Assembly (NCBI GenBank): GCA_009839505.1
Contig: VXPO01000153.1
Location: 1-41,906 of the forward strand
Source: Gammaproteobacteria bacterium
GTDB taxonomy: Bacteria > Pseudomonadota > Gammaproteobacteria > Pseudomonadales > Azotimanducaceae
DNA: 41,906 bases
Direction of reading: 5' to 3'
Below are positions 16,109 to 24,738 of the stretch, piece by piece. Below the pieces are notes generated by a model. The model made no database searches. It was not told where the DNA came from and saw nothing but the letters and a program-made list of their open reading frames with translations. Each line of letters begins with the position of its first letter. The stretch's first letter is position 1. The position numbers were made by a program, and so were the translations under genes.

Positions 16109-18598
16109 ATGGCAGACAAAGCCCAATCGAGATTCCGGCCACGCTGGACCAGCGGAATTCGGTGGCGTCCGGGCGGATCGTTGGATTCGCGGCGCTCCGG
16201 GCTGCGGCTCTTCGGCCGCTCGCTCGCGCGGGACTTCGCGTGGCTCGCGGTGACAGCTGCGGCGGCGCTGTGCCTCGGCCTGGCGGCCGTCTTTCTCTAC
16301 CTGAATCCACAGATCCCGACGGCGGACACCTACCGGCACTATCGGTTCGAGACACCGCTTCGGATCTACACCTCCGACGGCGCCCTGATCGGGGAGTTCG
16401 GCGAGCGCTTGATCCCCATTGATCTCGCCGACGTCCCGGCGCACTTCATCAACGCGCTGTTGAACACCGAGGACAAGCGCTTCTACCGCCACGGCGGCAT
16501 CGACCTGATCTCGCTCGGCAACGACCTGGTGGGTCTCGTTACCTCGGACATCCGAACCGGGGCGAGCACGATCACCATGCAGCTTGCGAAGACGGTGTCG
16601 TTTAGTCCTGAACAGGTGCTGATCCGCAAGCTCAAGGAGATGCTCCTGGCGCTCAAGATCGAGCGGGAACTCTCCAAGGAGGAGATTCTCGAGCTGTACG
16701 TCAACATCATGGCGTTCGGCAAGCACGCCTACGGGGTGCAGGCGGCGGCGCACACCTACTACGGGCGGCCGGTGGAGGAGCTCACCCTGGCACAACTCGC
16801 CATGCTCGCCGGCATCATCAAGAAACCGGAGGCAGGCAATCCCATCAACGGGCCGGAATGGGCTCTGGCGCGGCGCAACCTGGTGCTGCGGCGCATGTTG
16901 GCGCAGGACTCGATCAGCGACGAGGCGTTCCGAGAAGCGGTCGCCGCGCCGATCACCGCGGGCGTGTTTCAGCGGGGCATCGACCTCGCCTCGCCGTATC
17001 CCGCCGAATGGGTCCGCCAACAGCTCTTCGACCGCTACGGCACCGACATCTACACCGGCTTCGAGGTCTACACGACCTTGGACTCACAACGCCAGGAAGC
17101 CGCCCAGCACGCCGTCCACCGCGGCCTGATCGAGTACGACGTGCGACACGGCTACCGGGGACCGGAGGGCCGCATCCCGTTGGCACCGGATGCCGCTTCG
17201 GGCGAAGCCGTTGCGCCAACGCCGTCGCCGGCCGAGATGCTCGCCTCCTATCCCGTTTCGGGCGGTCTCGAGGCCGCCGTCGTGGTCGACGTGGCAGAGC
17301 AGAGCGCCTCGGCGATGCGTGCCAATGGCGACGTGGTCCGCATCGATTGGGACGGCCTCCGTTGGGCTCCTTACGTGGACACCGACCTGCGCGGACGGAT
17401 GCCCCGGCGCGCCGATGAAATCGTGGCCCCGGGTGACGTCATCCGCGTACTGCAGGACGACCAGGGCGACTGGAGACTGCGCCAGATTCCGGACATCCAG
17501 GCGGCTCTCGTGGCGCTGGACCCGAGGAGCGGGGCGATTCAAGCCCTGGTCGGTGGCTGGGACTTCCGCGTCAAGCAGTTCAACCATGCGCTGCAGGCCG
17601 CCCGCCAGCCCGGTTCGGGTTTCAAACCGTTCGTGTACTCGGCGGCGTTGGAAAACGGCGTCACTCCCGCAAGCGTGTTCCTCGACGCACCGTTGGTGTT
17701 CGACGACGCAAACCTCGAGATGGCGTACCGACCGCGCAACGACAGTGGCGAGTTCACGGGACCGATGCGTCTGCGCGAGGCGCTTGCCCGCTCGGTGAAC
17801 GTCGTGTCGATGCGCGTGATGACGCGCATCGGTGCGCGTTCCGTCGTCGATCACGCGTCCCGCTTCGGGTTCGCCAAGGGCGGATTGCCGGAGAACATCC
17901 AACTCGCCATCGGCGGAGGCACGATGCTGTTCACGCCGATGGACATGGCCGGTGCGTACGCGATTCTGGCCAATGGCGGCTACCGGGTGGAACCCCACAT
18001 CATCGACCGCGTCGAGCGGCTCGACGGCACGCGCGTGTTCACGGCACGGCATCCCCAGGCATGCGAGCCGTGTTCGGTCGTCGAGGAGACGGGTGAAATG
18101 CCGCTTCCCGCGCAGCGTGTCGTCGGCAAGGGCAACGCGTTCATCATGGACACGATGCTCCGCGACGTGATCAAGACCGGTACGGGAACTCCGGCCCTGG
18201 TGCTGGAGCGTCCGGACATCGGTGGCAAGACCGGGACCGCCGACGAAGCCAAGGACACTTGGTTCAACGGCTATCACCCCAACCTCGCGGCCACGGTATG
18301 GGTTGGGTTCTCGGACCACCGACCCACCGGCCGCAGCGAATACGGATCCAAGACCCCGCTCGCGATCTGGATCGAGTTCATGCGCACGGCCCTGGCCGAC
18401 GAGCCCGTGGTGCAGCGTCCGATTCCCGATGGCGTGGTTCGGGTAAAGGTGAACGAGGAGACGGGACGCGTCGCAGCACCGGACGATCCCGACGCGCTGT
18501 TCGAGTACTTCCTCGCCGACAATCTTCCGGAACGCGGTCCGAGCCGGCTGGACCGACCGCGACGCCGGGAGACCGTCCGCCCGGAGGACATTTTCTGA
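16109..18598 (+). CDS. mrcA: Penicillin-binding protein 1A (bifunctional transglycosylase/transpeptidase)
   Basis: 829 residues. After a basic cytoplasmic tail there is a transmembrane segment (FAWLAVTAAAALCLGLAAVFLYL). The GT51 transglycosylase domain has the catalytic Glu121 in EDKRFYRHGG, then GASTITMQLAKT and the ERELSKEEILELYVN motif. The transpeptidase domain has Ser503-x-x-Lys506 (SGFK), Ser562-x-Asn564 (SVN) and Lys707-Thr-Gly (KTG). An OB-like insertion lies between them. The ATG at 16109 was preferred over a GTG at 16088; neither has a good ribosome site. The divergent ponA/pilM pair is a conserved arrangement. Confidence 0.97.
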   Translation: MADKAQSRFRPRWTSGIRWRPGGSLDSRRSGLRLFGRSLARDFAWLAVTAAAALCLGLAAVFLYLNPQIPTADTYRHYRFETPLRIYTSDGALIGEFGERLIPIDLADVPAHFINALLNTEDKRFYRHGGIDLISLGNDLVGLVTSDIRTGASTITMQLAKTVSFSPEQVLIRKLKEMLLALKIERELSKEEILELYVNIMAFGKHAYGVQAAAHTYYGRPVEELTLAQLAMLAGIIKKPEAGNPINGPEWALARRNLVLRRMLAQDSISDEAFREAVAAPITAGVFQRGIDLASPYPAEWVRQQLFDRYGTDIYTGFEVYTTLDSQRQEAAQHAVHRGLIEYDVRHGYRGPEGRIPLAPDAASGEAVAPTPSPAEMLASYPVSGGLEAAVVVDVAEQSASAMRANGDVVRIDWDGLRWAPYVDTDLRGRMPRRADEIVAPGDVIRVLQDDQGDWRLRQIPDIQAALVALDPRSGAIQALVGGWDFRVKQFNHALQAARQPGSGFKPFVYSAALENGVTPASVFLDAPLVFDDANLEMAYRPRNDSGEFTGPMRLREALARSVNVVSMRVMTRIGARSVVDHASRFGFAKGGLPENIQLAIGGGTMLFTPMDMAGAYAILANGGYRVEPHIIDRVERLDGTRVFTARHPQACEPCSVVEETGEMPLPAQRVVGKGNAFIMDTMLRDVIKTGTGTPALVLERPDIGGKTGTADEAKDTWFNGYHPNLAATVWVGFSDHRPTGRSEYGSKTPLAIWIEFMRTALADEPVVQRPIPDGVVRVKVNEETGRVAAPDDPDALFEYFLADNLPERGPSRLDRPRRRETVRPEDIF

Positions 18599-18629
18599 CG
18601 CAGCCGGAGCGTGGACGGTCGGTGTTGCC

Positions 18630-19760
18630 TCAACGGGTGACGGTAGTCGTCGCCAAGCTCTTGCGCATTTCGTCGCTCTGCCGCAGTGACTCACCGGGGG
18701 TCTCGCCGGCGGGATCCCGAAGCCACTCGCCGGTCACGTTGTCGCGCTTGACAGCCAGGCGTTGCCGAACCGGAGGGCAGTCCCGGACTCCTCCCGGCTT
18801 GTCCGCATACCAGTAGGCGACGCTCGACATCTCGTTGGCGAGGTGGTTGCCGTGGCCGTGTTCGATGGTCACCTTGATTTCGCGCCGGAAACGCACCGGG
18901 TTTTCGATGTGATGCACGTAGCTGGTCTGGTAGCCCCGGGTGTTGTGTTCATAGATCGAGGAGCCGTTGCGCAGGAACGCGTTGTCCTGCATGCCCCAGG
19001 CCTGGTTCAGATAGTCCTCCGAGCCGGTGCCGTGGAGGTCCGGCGGCCATCGGTAGCCGTCCACCCAGATCATGTCGTCCCCCTCGCCCCACCAGGTGCC
19101 TTGGAAGTTGGTGACCGACAGGTTGCAGCCGATGTAGTGGCCGCGACCGGTCGTGTCCAGGATCACGTAGTTGTTGTCCCAGGCAAGGCGTTCGGCGTTG
19201 GCGATGTTCGCGGGCGGCGTGTTGACGGCGATGTCGCCACCCCAGCCGGGGAACGGGTTCCGTCGCCGGAACTCGGCGTGCAGGTAGCCGGACTCCGCGG
19301 CCACCTCTCCCTGCTCGTAGTCAACGTAGAAATACTGCCGGTGCATCTCGTCGCTTTCGTTTACGAGTTCAACCAGTGCCCGTTCGCGAAACGGCATGGG
19401 CACGTAGGCGTTGAGGGCGCAACCTCGATTGAAGCGGTTGTTGTCGCGGGTGGAAGCCGAGAACAGGAGCGATTGGTAGGAATTGACGATGCCGTGTCCG
19501 AGTCCGAAGAAGTCGCCGAGTGGACAGACCACGCTCGGGTGTACGGCATCGTCCCAGGTGATGAGCAGCAGGCATTCGCGGTAGTGGTTGCGCTGGGTCA
19601 ACCACAGGTGGGTGATCGTGCCGGGGCCGCGGATGTCGGCGAGTACGCGCCGCTCGCCCGGCTCGATGTTCCACGCGTCGTCGTTGCGTCCGGTCGTGTC
19701 CCACGATGACGCTCGACCCGTCTTGCCGCCGTTGATCGATGCGAGCTTGTGCAGGTCCAT
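18630..19760 (-). CDS. DUF2961 / GH172-family protein
   Basis: 376 residues, no signal peptide. Family hallmarks are GKTGRASSWD near the start, GPGTITHLWLT, PLGDFFG, RGCALNAYVPMPF, VDGYRWPPDLHGTGSEDYLNQAWG and RGYQTSYVHHIENPVRF. DUF2961 contains the GH172 difructose-anhydride and arabinan-active enzymes, which use two glutamates; Glu248 (GSEDY) and Glu271 are the likely equivalents here. The exact sugar cannot be told. It ends close to the convergent PBP1A gene and has no sugar-transport neighbours. Confidence 0.88.
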   Translation of the reverse strand: MDLHKLASINGGKTGRASSWDTTGRNDDAWNIEPGERRVLADIRGPGTITHLWLTQRNHYRECLLLITWDDAVHPSVVCPLGDFFGLGHGIVNSYQSLLFSASTRDNNRFNRGCALNAYVPMPFRERALVELVNESDEMHRQYFYVDYEQGEVAAESGYLHAEFRRRNPFPGWGGDIAVNTPPANIANAERLAWDNNYVILDTTGRGHYIGCNLSVTNFQGTWWGEGDDMIWVDGYRWPPDLHGTGSEDYLNQAWGMQDNAFLRNGSSIYEHNTRGYQTSYVHHIENPVRFRREIKVTIEHGHGNHLANEMSSVAYWYADKPGGVRDCPPVRQRLAVKRDNVTGEWLRDPAGETPGESLRQSDEMRKSLATTTVTR

Positions 19761-19858
19761 GCGGTGTCCTTGAGCATAGTGGGCTGGTGACGATGGTAAC
19801 CGCGCGAAACTCGAGAGACCTCGGTGGGTTGACCTAGGCTCGCCGACCTCCGACCATT

Positions 19859-20338
19859 GTGCCGATGCTCACCGACTGGAACAGAAAGGAGTTCTGGAAC
19901 CTCGCGGCGATCGTCTGGGCGGCGGCACTCGTCGCCGGTGCCCAGATCCTGGAACTCGGATTCGGTCAGGAGCCTTGCGCCCTGTGCGTGAATCAAAGGC
20001 TCTGGGCCATGCTCGCCGGATTGATCTGCGTCGCCGGCTTTGCGCACAACCCGCGCCTTGGAATCTACCCCCTGCTGGCGGCCCTTGCGTCGATCGCCGG
20101 TGCGGCATTCTCCATTCGCCACCTGTATCTGCTGACACTTCCGGCCGACCAGGTTCCGGGATGCGGCGTCGGCTTGGAGTACATGCTCGACGTCTTTCCG
20201 CTCACGGACGTCCTTCGCCAGATGACGATTGGCACAGGAGAGTGCGCCGAACAATCCTTCGTCGTACCCGCGCTCGCGCTTGCAGGTTTCGTTGTCATGA
20301 TCGTGCTTGCGGTCACGTACTGGCGCAGTCGCCCGTAG
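19859..20338 (+). CDS. dsbB: Disulfide bond formation protein B (quinone-linked DsbA oxidase)
   Basis: 159 residues with four predicted transmembrane helices. The first redox pair is CALC in EPCALCVNQR (preceded by Gln/Glu as usual, followed by the quinone-contacting Arg); the second periplasmic pair is Cys in PGCGVGLEYML and Cys in TGECAEQ. It re-oxidises DsbA and passes electrons to quinone. The start is GTG at 19859 or ATG two codons later. The TAG stop lies in a dispersed repeat. Confidence 0.95.
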   Translation: MPMLTDWNRKEFWNLAAIVWAAALVAGAQILELGFGQEPCALCVNQRLWAMLAGLICVAGFAHNPRLGIYPLLAALASIAGAAFSIRHLYLLTLPADQVPGCGVGLEYMLDVFPLTDVLRQMTIGTGECAEQSFVVPALALAGFVVMIVLAVTYWRSRP

Positions 20339-20411
20339 CGCCCCAAAGCCGTCCCCGGCGCTTCGCTTCGCTGTGCCCCGGGGTTCGCCTCCGGCCCAGC
20401 CACGCCGACCT
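20333..20411 (+). repeat. Stop-codon-embedded stem-loop repeat, copy 2
   Basis: Starts with CCGTAG, the final Pro codon and stop of dsbB, then GCGCCCCAAAGCCG; stem CCCCGGCGC (20353-20361) pairs, with one mismatch, to GCCCCGGGG (20375-20383) across a TTCGCTTCGCTGT loop; then GGTTCGCCTCCGGCCCAGCC and ACGCCGACC. A further GC-rich stretch with small hairpins (GGTCGC/GCGACC, CCCGG-TT-CCGGG) runs to about 20460. Confidence 0.88.
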
Positions 20412-20480
20412 TGTGGTCGCCCTGCGACCCTTGCGGTCGCCCGTAGACCCGGTTCCGGGCGCGCCACAACGCTTTGGCGA

Positions 20481-21434
20481 CTATTGCTTCTCGACCTCCA
20501 TCTTGATGACCTTGACGTCCGTGTCGTGGTGCAGGACTTCTCCGCCGATCACCGGCATCGCCACCTTTAGCGTCCTATTCTTGCGACGCACCTCGATTTC
20601 GGCATCCTCGGCCTCGCCGTTCGCTGTGGGACGTCGCCACAGCAGTCCATAGGCTTCCGCGGCCGAGGCGATGTCGGCGCCGTTGATCCGGCGCAGGATG
20701 TCGCCTGGCTTCAACTCGCTTCCGGCGGGGGTGTTGAGCACAAGCACGCCGCCGTCGACGCCGAAGTAGTCGCCCAGGTCGGCGCCGATGTCGACGAGGC
20801 GCAGACCGTCGGGCGCATCGAACAGGAACCGCCCGGGTCGAAGGTTGGGACCGCCGACGCCGATGTGGTCGTCGACGATCACGGGACCAACACGCCCCCA
20901 CCAACTCGGGCCTAGGGCATCGGCGAGGGCTATGCGCCCCTCGATGCCGGTTTGCGCGTCGTAGGAGCTCGTGACGACTTCAAACGATTCGCTGTCCCCG
21001 TCGCGCGAGATTACGACGGTCACCGGATCGCCGGGCGACACCTTCTCCAATTCCCGGTTCAGGGTCACAAGGGGCCAACGACGTCCCGTGAGGCGCTTGC
21101 CGTTGATCTCCACGATCACGTCGTCGGCACGAACGCCCGCGTCTTCCGCACCGCCGGCGGGGGTCACGCCGGCCACCTCGAGACCGTCTTCCGACTGGCT
21201 GCCGACCAGTACGCCCAGGACCGCCCGCTGCCTCGGTGCCCAATCAGTCCACAGCCGATCTATGGCTTCCGCCCAGGCAGCCACCGAACTCTCCATGAGT
21301 TCACGGGCTCGTTCGAGCTCTTCCTCGGCCGCCTCCTGCTCGGCAGTCGCCTCGTTGGCCCCGTCCTTGGCCTCGTCGTCGGCGTGGGCACCTGCGGCAA
21401 GCGCGGCCGCGAGTAGCAATCCTGATAGTTTCAT
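20481..21434 (-). CDS. Exported protein with two PDZ domains
   Basis: 317 residues. The start at 21434 is decided by AAGGAG 6 bases upstream and the signal peptide MKLSGLLLAAALAAGAHA; a weaker ATG seven codons earlier abuts the preceding stop. An acidic coiled coil (about 20-70) precedes PDZ1 (GLEVAGVTPAGGAEDAGV, DDVIVEINGKRL) and PDZ2 (VLVLNTPAGSELKPGDILRRINGADI). No protease domain is present. It is the third gene of an ECF sigma - anti-sigma operon, so periplasmic sensing or delivery of substrates to a site protease is inferred. Confidence 0.88.
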   Translation of the reverse strand: MKLSGLLLAAALAAGAHADDEAKDGANEATAEQEAAEEELERARELMESSVAAWAEAIDRLWTDWAPRQRAVLGVLVGSQSEDGLEVAGVTPAGGAEDAGVRADDVIVEINGKRLTGRRWPLVTLNRELEKVSPGDPVTVVISRDGDSESFEVVTSSYDAQTGIEGRIALADALGPSWWGRVGPVIVDDHIGVGGPNLRPGRFLFDAPDGLRLVDIGADLGDYFGVDGGVLVLNTPAGSELKPGDILRRINGADIASAAEAYGLLWRRPTANGEAEDAEIEVRRKNRTLKVAMPVIGGEVLHHDTDVKVIKMEVEKQ

Positions 21435-21455
21435 GGTCGTCTCCTTCGTTTTCAT

Positions 21456-22043
21456 TCAAAAAGCCACTTGACGAACGAACTCGTGGTGTCGGTATCGCTC
21501 GATGTCGGCTAGGGTGTTCATCAATTCGACTCGATTGCGGAGCAGTGCCTCGCGCTCCAGCAGTTCGACCCGGTCCTCGAGCAGTTGCTCGTTGAGTGCC
21601 GCGTCGATGCCACCGATGCGTGCCCGCAACAGTCGTTCGGGACCCGTTGGCGAGTCCACGACGATGAGCGGTCGCCGTTCCTCGGCGAGGCGCGAGCGCT
21701 CCATCAGGTCTGCCAGCGCGGCAAGGTGCTCCTCGTTCCAGCCCGACTGCGCGACCAGGGAATTGTCCGGCTGTTCGCTGCTCCGCCAGACGAACACCGT
21801 CGCGACCGCCAGGGCCGCGACGCTGGCCGCCATGGCGATGGGCGTCGTCATTCGACGCGAACCGCGTGATTCCGGGACCGGCTCGGTGTCCAGTCGTTGC
21901 CGGATGCGGTCGTAGGTTCCGGCCGGCGCCTCGAGGTCGGCAAGAGCCCGCAACTCGTCGCCGAGCGCTTCAATGTCGTGCGCCGTGGGTTCGGCACGCC
22001 CGTCAGGACGCGCAAGCGGCCGCGGTCGTTGACCGTTGTTCAT
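21456..22043 (-). CDS. Putative membrane anti-sigma factor
   Basis: 195 residues: a cytoplasmic acidic helical N-terminus (DIEALGDELRALADLEAPAGTYDRIRQRL), one transmembrane segment (about 68-88, IAMAASVAALAVATVFVW) and a charged, mostly helical periplasmic part of about 100 residues. There is no HxxxCxxC zinc motif. It overlaps the ECF sigma gene by 41 bp, the arrangement expected of a cognate anti-sigma factor; this is inference from topology and context. Confidence 0.72.
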   Translation of the reverse strand: MNNGQRPRPLARPDGRAEPTAHDIEALGDELRALADLEAPAGTYDRIRQRLDTEPVPESRGSRRMTTPIAMAASVAALAVATVFVWRSSEQPDNSLVAQSGWNEEHLAALADLMERSRLAEERRPLIVVDSPTGPERLLRARIGGIDAALNEQLLEDRVELLEREALLRNRVELMNTLADIERYRHHEFVRQVAF

Positions 22044-22626
22044 GTCTGTTCGCTCCTTCTGGTGCGTGTCGCACGTCGTGTGGAGACTGGTGGCCGGCGA
22101 GAGCGCGCAGGGCGCGCGCTAACTGGGACTTGGAGAAGCTCGCCGTACGCCCGAACGCCCGACCGATCTCCTCGTGGTTGTAGCCTTCGACGCAGTGCAT
22201 CCACACCACCATGCGCGCCTGCGCCGGCAAACGGGCGAGGGCCTGGTCGATGTCCACCGCGCGGTCCGTGGCGTCATGCTGGGTCGCGCCGGACTCGCCT
22301 CTGGGCGCGACCTCGCCGTCGGGCAGCGTCTCGCGACGCTTGTGCCACGGCGAGCGCAGCCGCATCAGGCAATGGTTGACCGCAGAGGTCCTGAGCCAGG
22401 CACCGAACGCCGCCGGACTTTTGAGCTTGTGCGCCGCGCGGAACACGTCGACGAAGGTGTCCTGGAGGACTTCCTCGGCATCGTCGGGATCACGGAGGAT
22501 GCGACGTGCCAAGGTGTAGACCGCATCTGCGTAGGCACCGTACACGACCTCCTGGGCCTTGCGGTTGCCTTCCATGAGCTGTCGCACGACCCCGGGGTCG
22601 ACGGTGACGCTGGTGAACCGGGACAT
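22003..22626 (-). CDS. ECF-type RNA polymerase sigma factor
   Basis: 207 residues. Region 2 contains VYGAYADAVYTLARRILRDPDDAEEVLQDTFVDVFR (in parts) and region 4 LPAQARMVVWMHCVEGYNHEEIGRAFG, followed by SKSQLARALRAL. Region 4 has Phe-rich RTASFS where most members have TxGTVKS. It heads a sigma / anti-sigma / PDZ operon and is preceded at once by an ECF-like promoter, suggesting autoregulation. The C-terminal 35 residues are low complexity and overlap the next gene. Confidence 0.92.
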   Translation of the reverse strand: MSRFTSVTVDPGVVRQLMEGNRKAQEVVYGAYADAVYTLARRILRDPDDAEEVLQDTFVDVFRAAHKLKSPAAFGAWLRTSAVNHCLMRLRSPWHKRRETLPDGEVAPRGESGATQHDATDRAVDIDQALARLPAQARMVVWMHCVEGYNHEEIGRAFGRTASFSKSQLARALRALAGHQSPHDVRHAPEGANRHEQRSTTAAACAS

Positions 22627-22633
22627 GCCTGGT

Positions 22634-22661
22634 TAGATGCGCCAGCAGGTGGAAAGGTTGC
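22634..22661 (-). promoter_or_regulatory. Predicted ECF-sigma promoter (autoregulatory)
   Basis: On the minus strand GCAACC (22661-22656) followed by TTTCC, a 16-bp spacer and CATCTA (22639-22634) resemble ECF promoters with an AAC -35 core and a C-G/A-T-C -10. The -10 ends 7 bases before the sigma factor ATG, so the message would have little or no leader. The -35 half is also one arm of a GGTTGC-AAC-GCAACC hairpin. Confidence 0.42.
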
Positions 22662-22710
22662 AACGCAACCGCGAGCGCTACGCGCTCGTTCGACTTTGCT
22701 GCGCAAAGTC
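22656..22710. repeat. Triple hairpin with three-base loops upstream of the sigma gene
   Basis: Three back-to-back perfect hairpins: GGTTGC-AAC-GCAACC (22656-22670), CGAGCGC-TAC-GCGCTCG (22672-22688) and, after TTC, GACTTTGC-TGC-GCAAAGTC (22692-22710). The last two have the architecture of the elements at 27543-27585 and 40403-40464. They lie between the luciferase-like gene (upstream on the minus strand) and the sigma gene. Confidence 0.75.
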
Positions 22711-22758
22711 GTGTGTGACGTTCGAGGCTGGGTCGCGCTCCGGACTCTCCGCCGGGAG

Positions 22759-24030
22759 TCAGCCGGCGGCGGGGCGTTCGTAGATGGACTCTTCCTGCTT
22801 GGACTCTTCGGAGATCCTGCGTCCTATGGACACGAAAGTGGGTATGTCCTCGTCGGCCAGAGAGGGCATCGAGACTTTGCGCTCCATGGCGGCCTCCAGG
22901 TAGGGGGCGAGTTCCTCCATCTTGCGCCGCTCGCGTTCCTCTGCGCGCTCCTTGAACTCGGGCATCACCTCGGCCGCGAACAGCTCGAGGGCTTCGCAGA
23001 TGTGCTCGTGTCGGTTGCGTCCGGCCTGTTGGATGAAGGTGACCTGGTCCACGTTGCAGGCCTCGAACTTCAGCAGGTGCTCGCGCAGGTCGTCGGGCGT
23101 GCCGATGCCGCCTTGGCTGCCTGAGAGCGCCTGGGTGATGTCGCGGGATTCCTTCTGCGCCTTCTTCATCGCCTCGAACTGTTGCCAGAGGTTGGTTCGG
23201 CCGGGCTTGTGTTCGCCGAAGGCGTACAAGCTTCCGAGTGCGAATCCGAAGAACTCGAAGCCCGCGAGGCCGCGCCGGATGGCCTCTTCCCGATCCTGGT
23301 GGCAGGAGAAGCTCGACACCATGCAGATGTTCGGGTTTATGGCGTGTCCGATGGGCACGCAGGCGTCACTCTTGATGATGCCGTAGTACTCCTCGACCCA
23401 CTCGGTGGCTTCGGCCGGGTCAACGAACGCGAACGTCAGCGCACCGATACCAAGGCGTGCTGCCATGCGTATGGTCTCGCGCTGGGAGCAGGCCACCCAC
23501 AACGGCGGATGCGGTCGCTGCACCGGCTTCGGGACGATGTTGCGGCACGGCATCTCGAAGTACTGGCCCTTGTAGCCGGGATAGGGGTCCATGGCCAGCA
23601 TGTTGCAGATCTGCTCGGTCGACTCCATGAAGATCTTGCGTTTCTGCTCCACCGGAATGCCGAAGCCGCCGAGTTCGAGCTCCGCGGACGACTCTCCGGT
23701 GCCGAACTCGACCCGGCCGTTGGACACGAGGTCCAGGGTGGCGATGACCTCGGCGGTACGCGCCGGGTGGTTGTAGCCGGGTATGACCTGGCGGATGCCG
23801 TGGCCGAGGCGGATGTTCTTCGTCCGTTGCGAGCAGGCGGCGAGGAAAACCTCGGGGGCCGAGGAGTGGGAATACTCCTCCAGGAAGTGATGCTCGACCT
23901 CCCAGGCGAAGTCGACGCCCAGGCGGTCGGCCACCTCCACCTGTTCCAAGGCGTCGTTGAAGAGCTGTTGCTCCTCGCCGTGGGTCCAAGGCCGCGGCAA
24001 CTGGTGCTCGTAGAAGATCCCGAACTTCAT
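22759..24030 (-). CDS. Luciferase-like (LLM class) flavin-dependent oxidoreductase
   Basis: 423 residues. The start at 24030 begins the first strand of the TIM barrel (MKFGIFYEHQLPRPW) and has GGGAGGGA about 10 bases before it. Family features: FAWEVEHHFLEEYS, LGHGIRQVIPGYNHPARTAE, LDLVSNGRVEFGTGES and PLWVACSQRETIRMAARLGIGAL. The C-terminal extension of about 80 charged residues (EFKERAEERERRKMEEL) is longer than in most family members. FMN-dependent oxygenation of an unknown substrate is expected. Confidence 0.93.
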   Translation of the reverse strand: MKFGIFYEHQLPRPWTHGEEQQLFNDALEQVEVADRLGVDFAWEVEHHFLEEYSHSSAPEVFLAACSQRTKNIRLGHGIRQVIPGYNHPARTAEVIATLDLVSNGRVEFGTGESSAELELGGFGIPVEQKRKIFMESTEQICNMLAMDPYPGYKGQYFEMPCRNIVPKPVQRPHPPLWVACSQRETIRMAARLGIGALTFAFVDPAEATEWVEEYYGIIKSDACVPIGHAINPNICMVSSFSCHQDREEAIRRGLAGFEFFGFALGSLYAFGEHKPGRTNLWQQFEAMKKAQKESRDITQALSGSQGGIGTPDDLREHLLKFEACNVDQVTFIQQAGRNRHEHICEALELFAAEVMPEFKERAEERERRKMEELAPYLEAAMERKVSMPSLADEDIPTFVSIGRRISEESKQEESIYERPAAG

Positions 24031-24105
24031 GCTGGAAATGTCCCTCCCGAATCGGACCGTGTAGTCAACCGTCTTGGTTGGGCGATTGCAAGTCACCCGT
24101 ACGGG

Positions 24106-24735
24106 TCAGACGACGCGGTAGACCCACGTGCGATGCACGACCTCCGGTTCACCCTTGGGTAGCGGATGGTAGGGCTCCGAACACTCGACCAGGTTCCACT
24201 TGCCCGTTGCCCCGAGGCTCTCGAGGTGCGCTGCGAATTCAGGTTCCACTTCGAGTTCCGTGCGCAGCGAGAAGACGATGTGGCCGCCGGGTCGGGTGAC
24301 GCGCACCAGTTCATCGAAGGCGTGCGCCGGGGCATGGCCCGTGGTGAACACCCCAACCGCGATGACCGCGTCGAACACATCGGTGTCGAACGCCAGGGGT
24401 TCGCCGAGAGTCATTTGCCGCAGGTCGCTGTAGACCTGTTTGCGCCGGGCCACTTCGAGCATCCTCGGTGAGAGGTCGATGGCGCATGCGCCCCGATAGC
24501 CTGCCGCCACCAGGTGTTCGCCCACAAGGCCCGTTCCGGCGCCCGCGTCCAGGATAGTGGCGTCCAAGGACACGTGCTTGGCGAACAGCCCGACGGCCTC
24601 CCGGGGACTGCTCCACTCGAACTCCACGGCCAGGTCTCGGTCGTAGTCGGACGCCCACTCGTCGTAGCGCGCCTCGAGTTCCCGGTTGTTCTTCGCGGCG
24701 TACACCCACTGCACGCGGTCACGCGGGTTGCGCAT
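24106..24735 (-). CDS. Class I SAM-dependent methyltransferase
   Basis: 209 residues. Motif I is ILDAGAGTGLVGEHL, motif II-like acidic residue in ACAIDLSPRMLEVARR, then DVFDAVIAVGVFTTGHAP and VRVTRPGGHIVFSLR; a YDEWASDYDRDL helix before motif I is typical of small-molecule (UbiE/Williams-Beuren type) methyltransferases. Substrate unknown. It starts 3 bases after the ankyrin gene, suggesting co-transcription. Confidence 0.92.
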   Translation of the reverse strand: MRNPRDRVQWVYAAKNNRELEARYDEWASDYDRDLAVEFEWSSPREAVGLFAKHVSLDATILDAGAGTGLVGEHLVAAGYRGACAIDLSPRMLEVARRKQVYSDLRQMTLGEPLAFDTDVFDAVIAVGVFTTGHAPAHAFDELVRVTRPGGHIVFSLRTELEVEPEFAAHLESLGATGKWNLVECSEPYHPLPKGEPEVVHRTWVYRVV

Positions 24736-24738
24736 GGC

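Noticed and set aside
17084-18694. Long open frame antisense to the PBP1A gene (536 codons)
   Set aside because: A GC-rich shadow frame: histidine/arginine-rich translation, no domain, and it covers conserved PBP1A motifs on the other strand.
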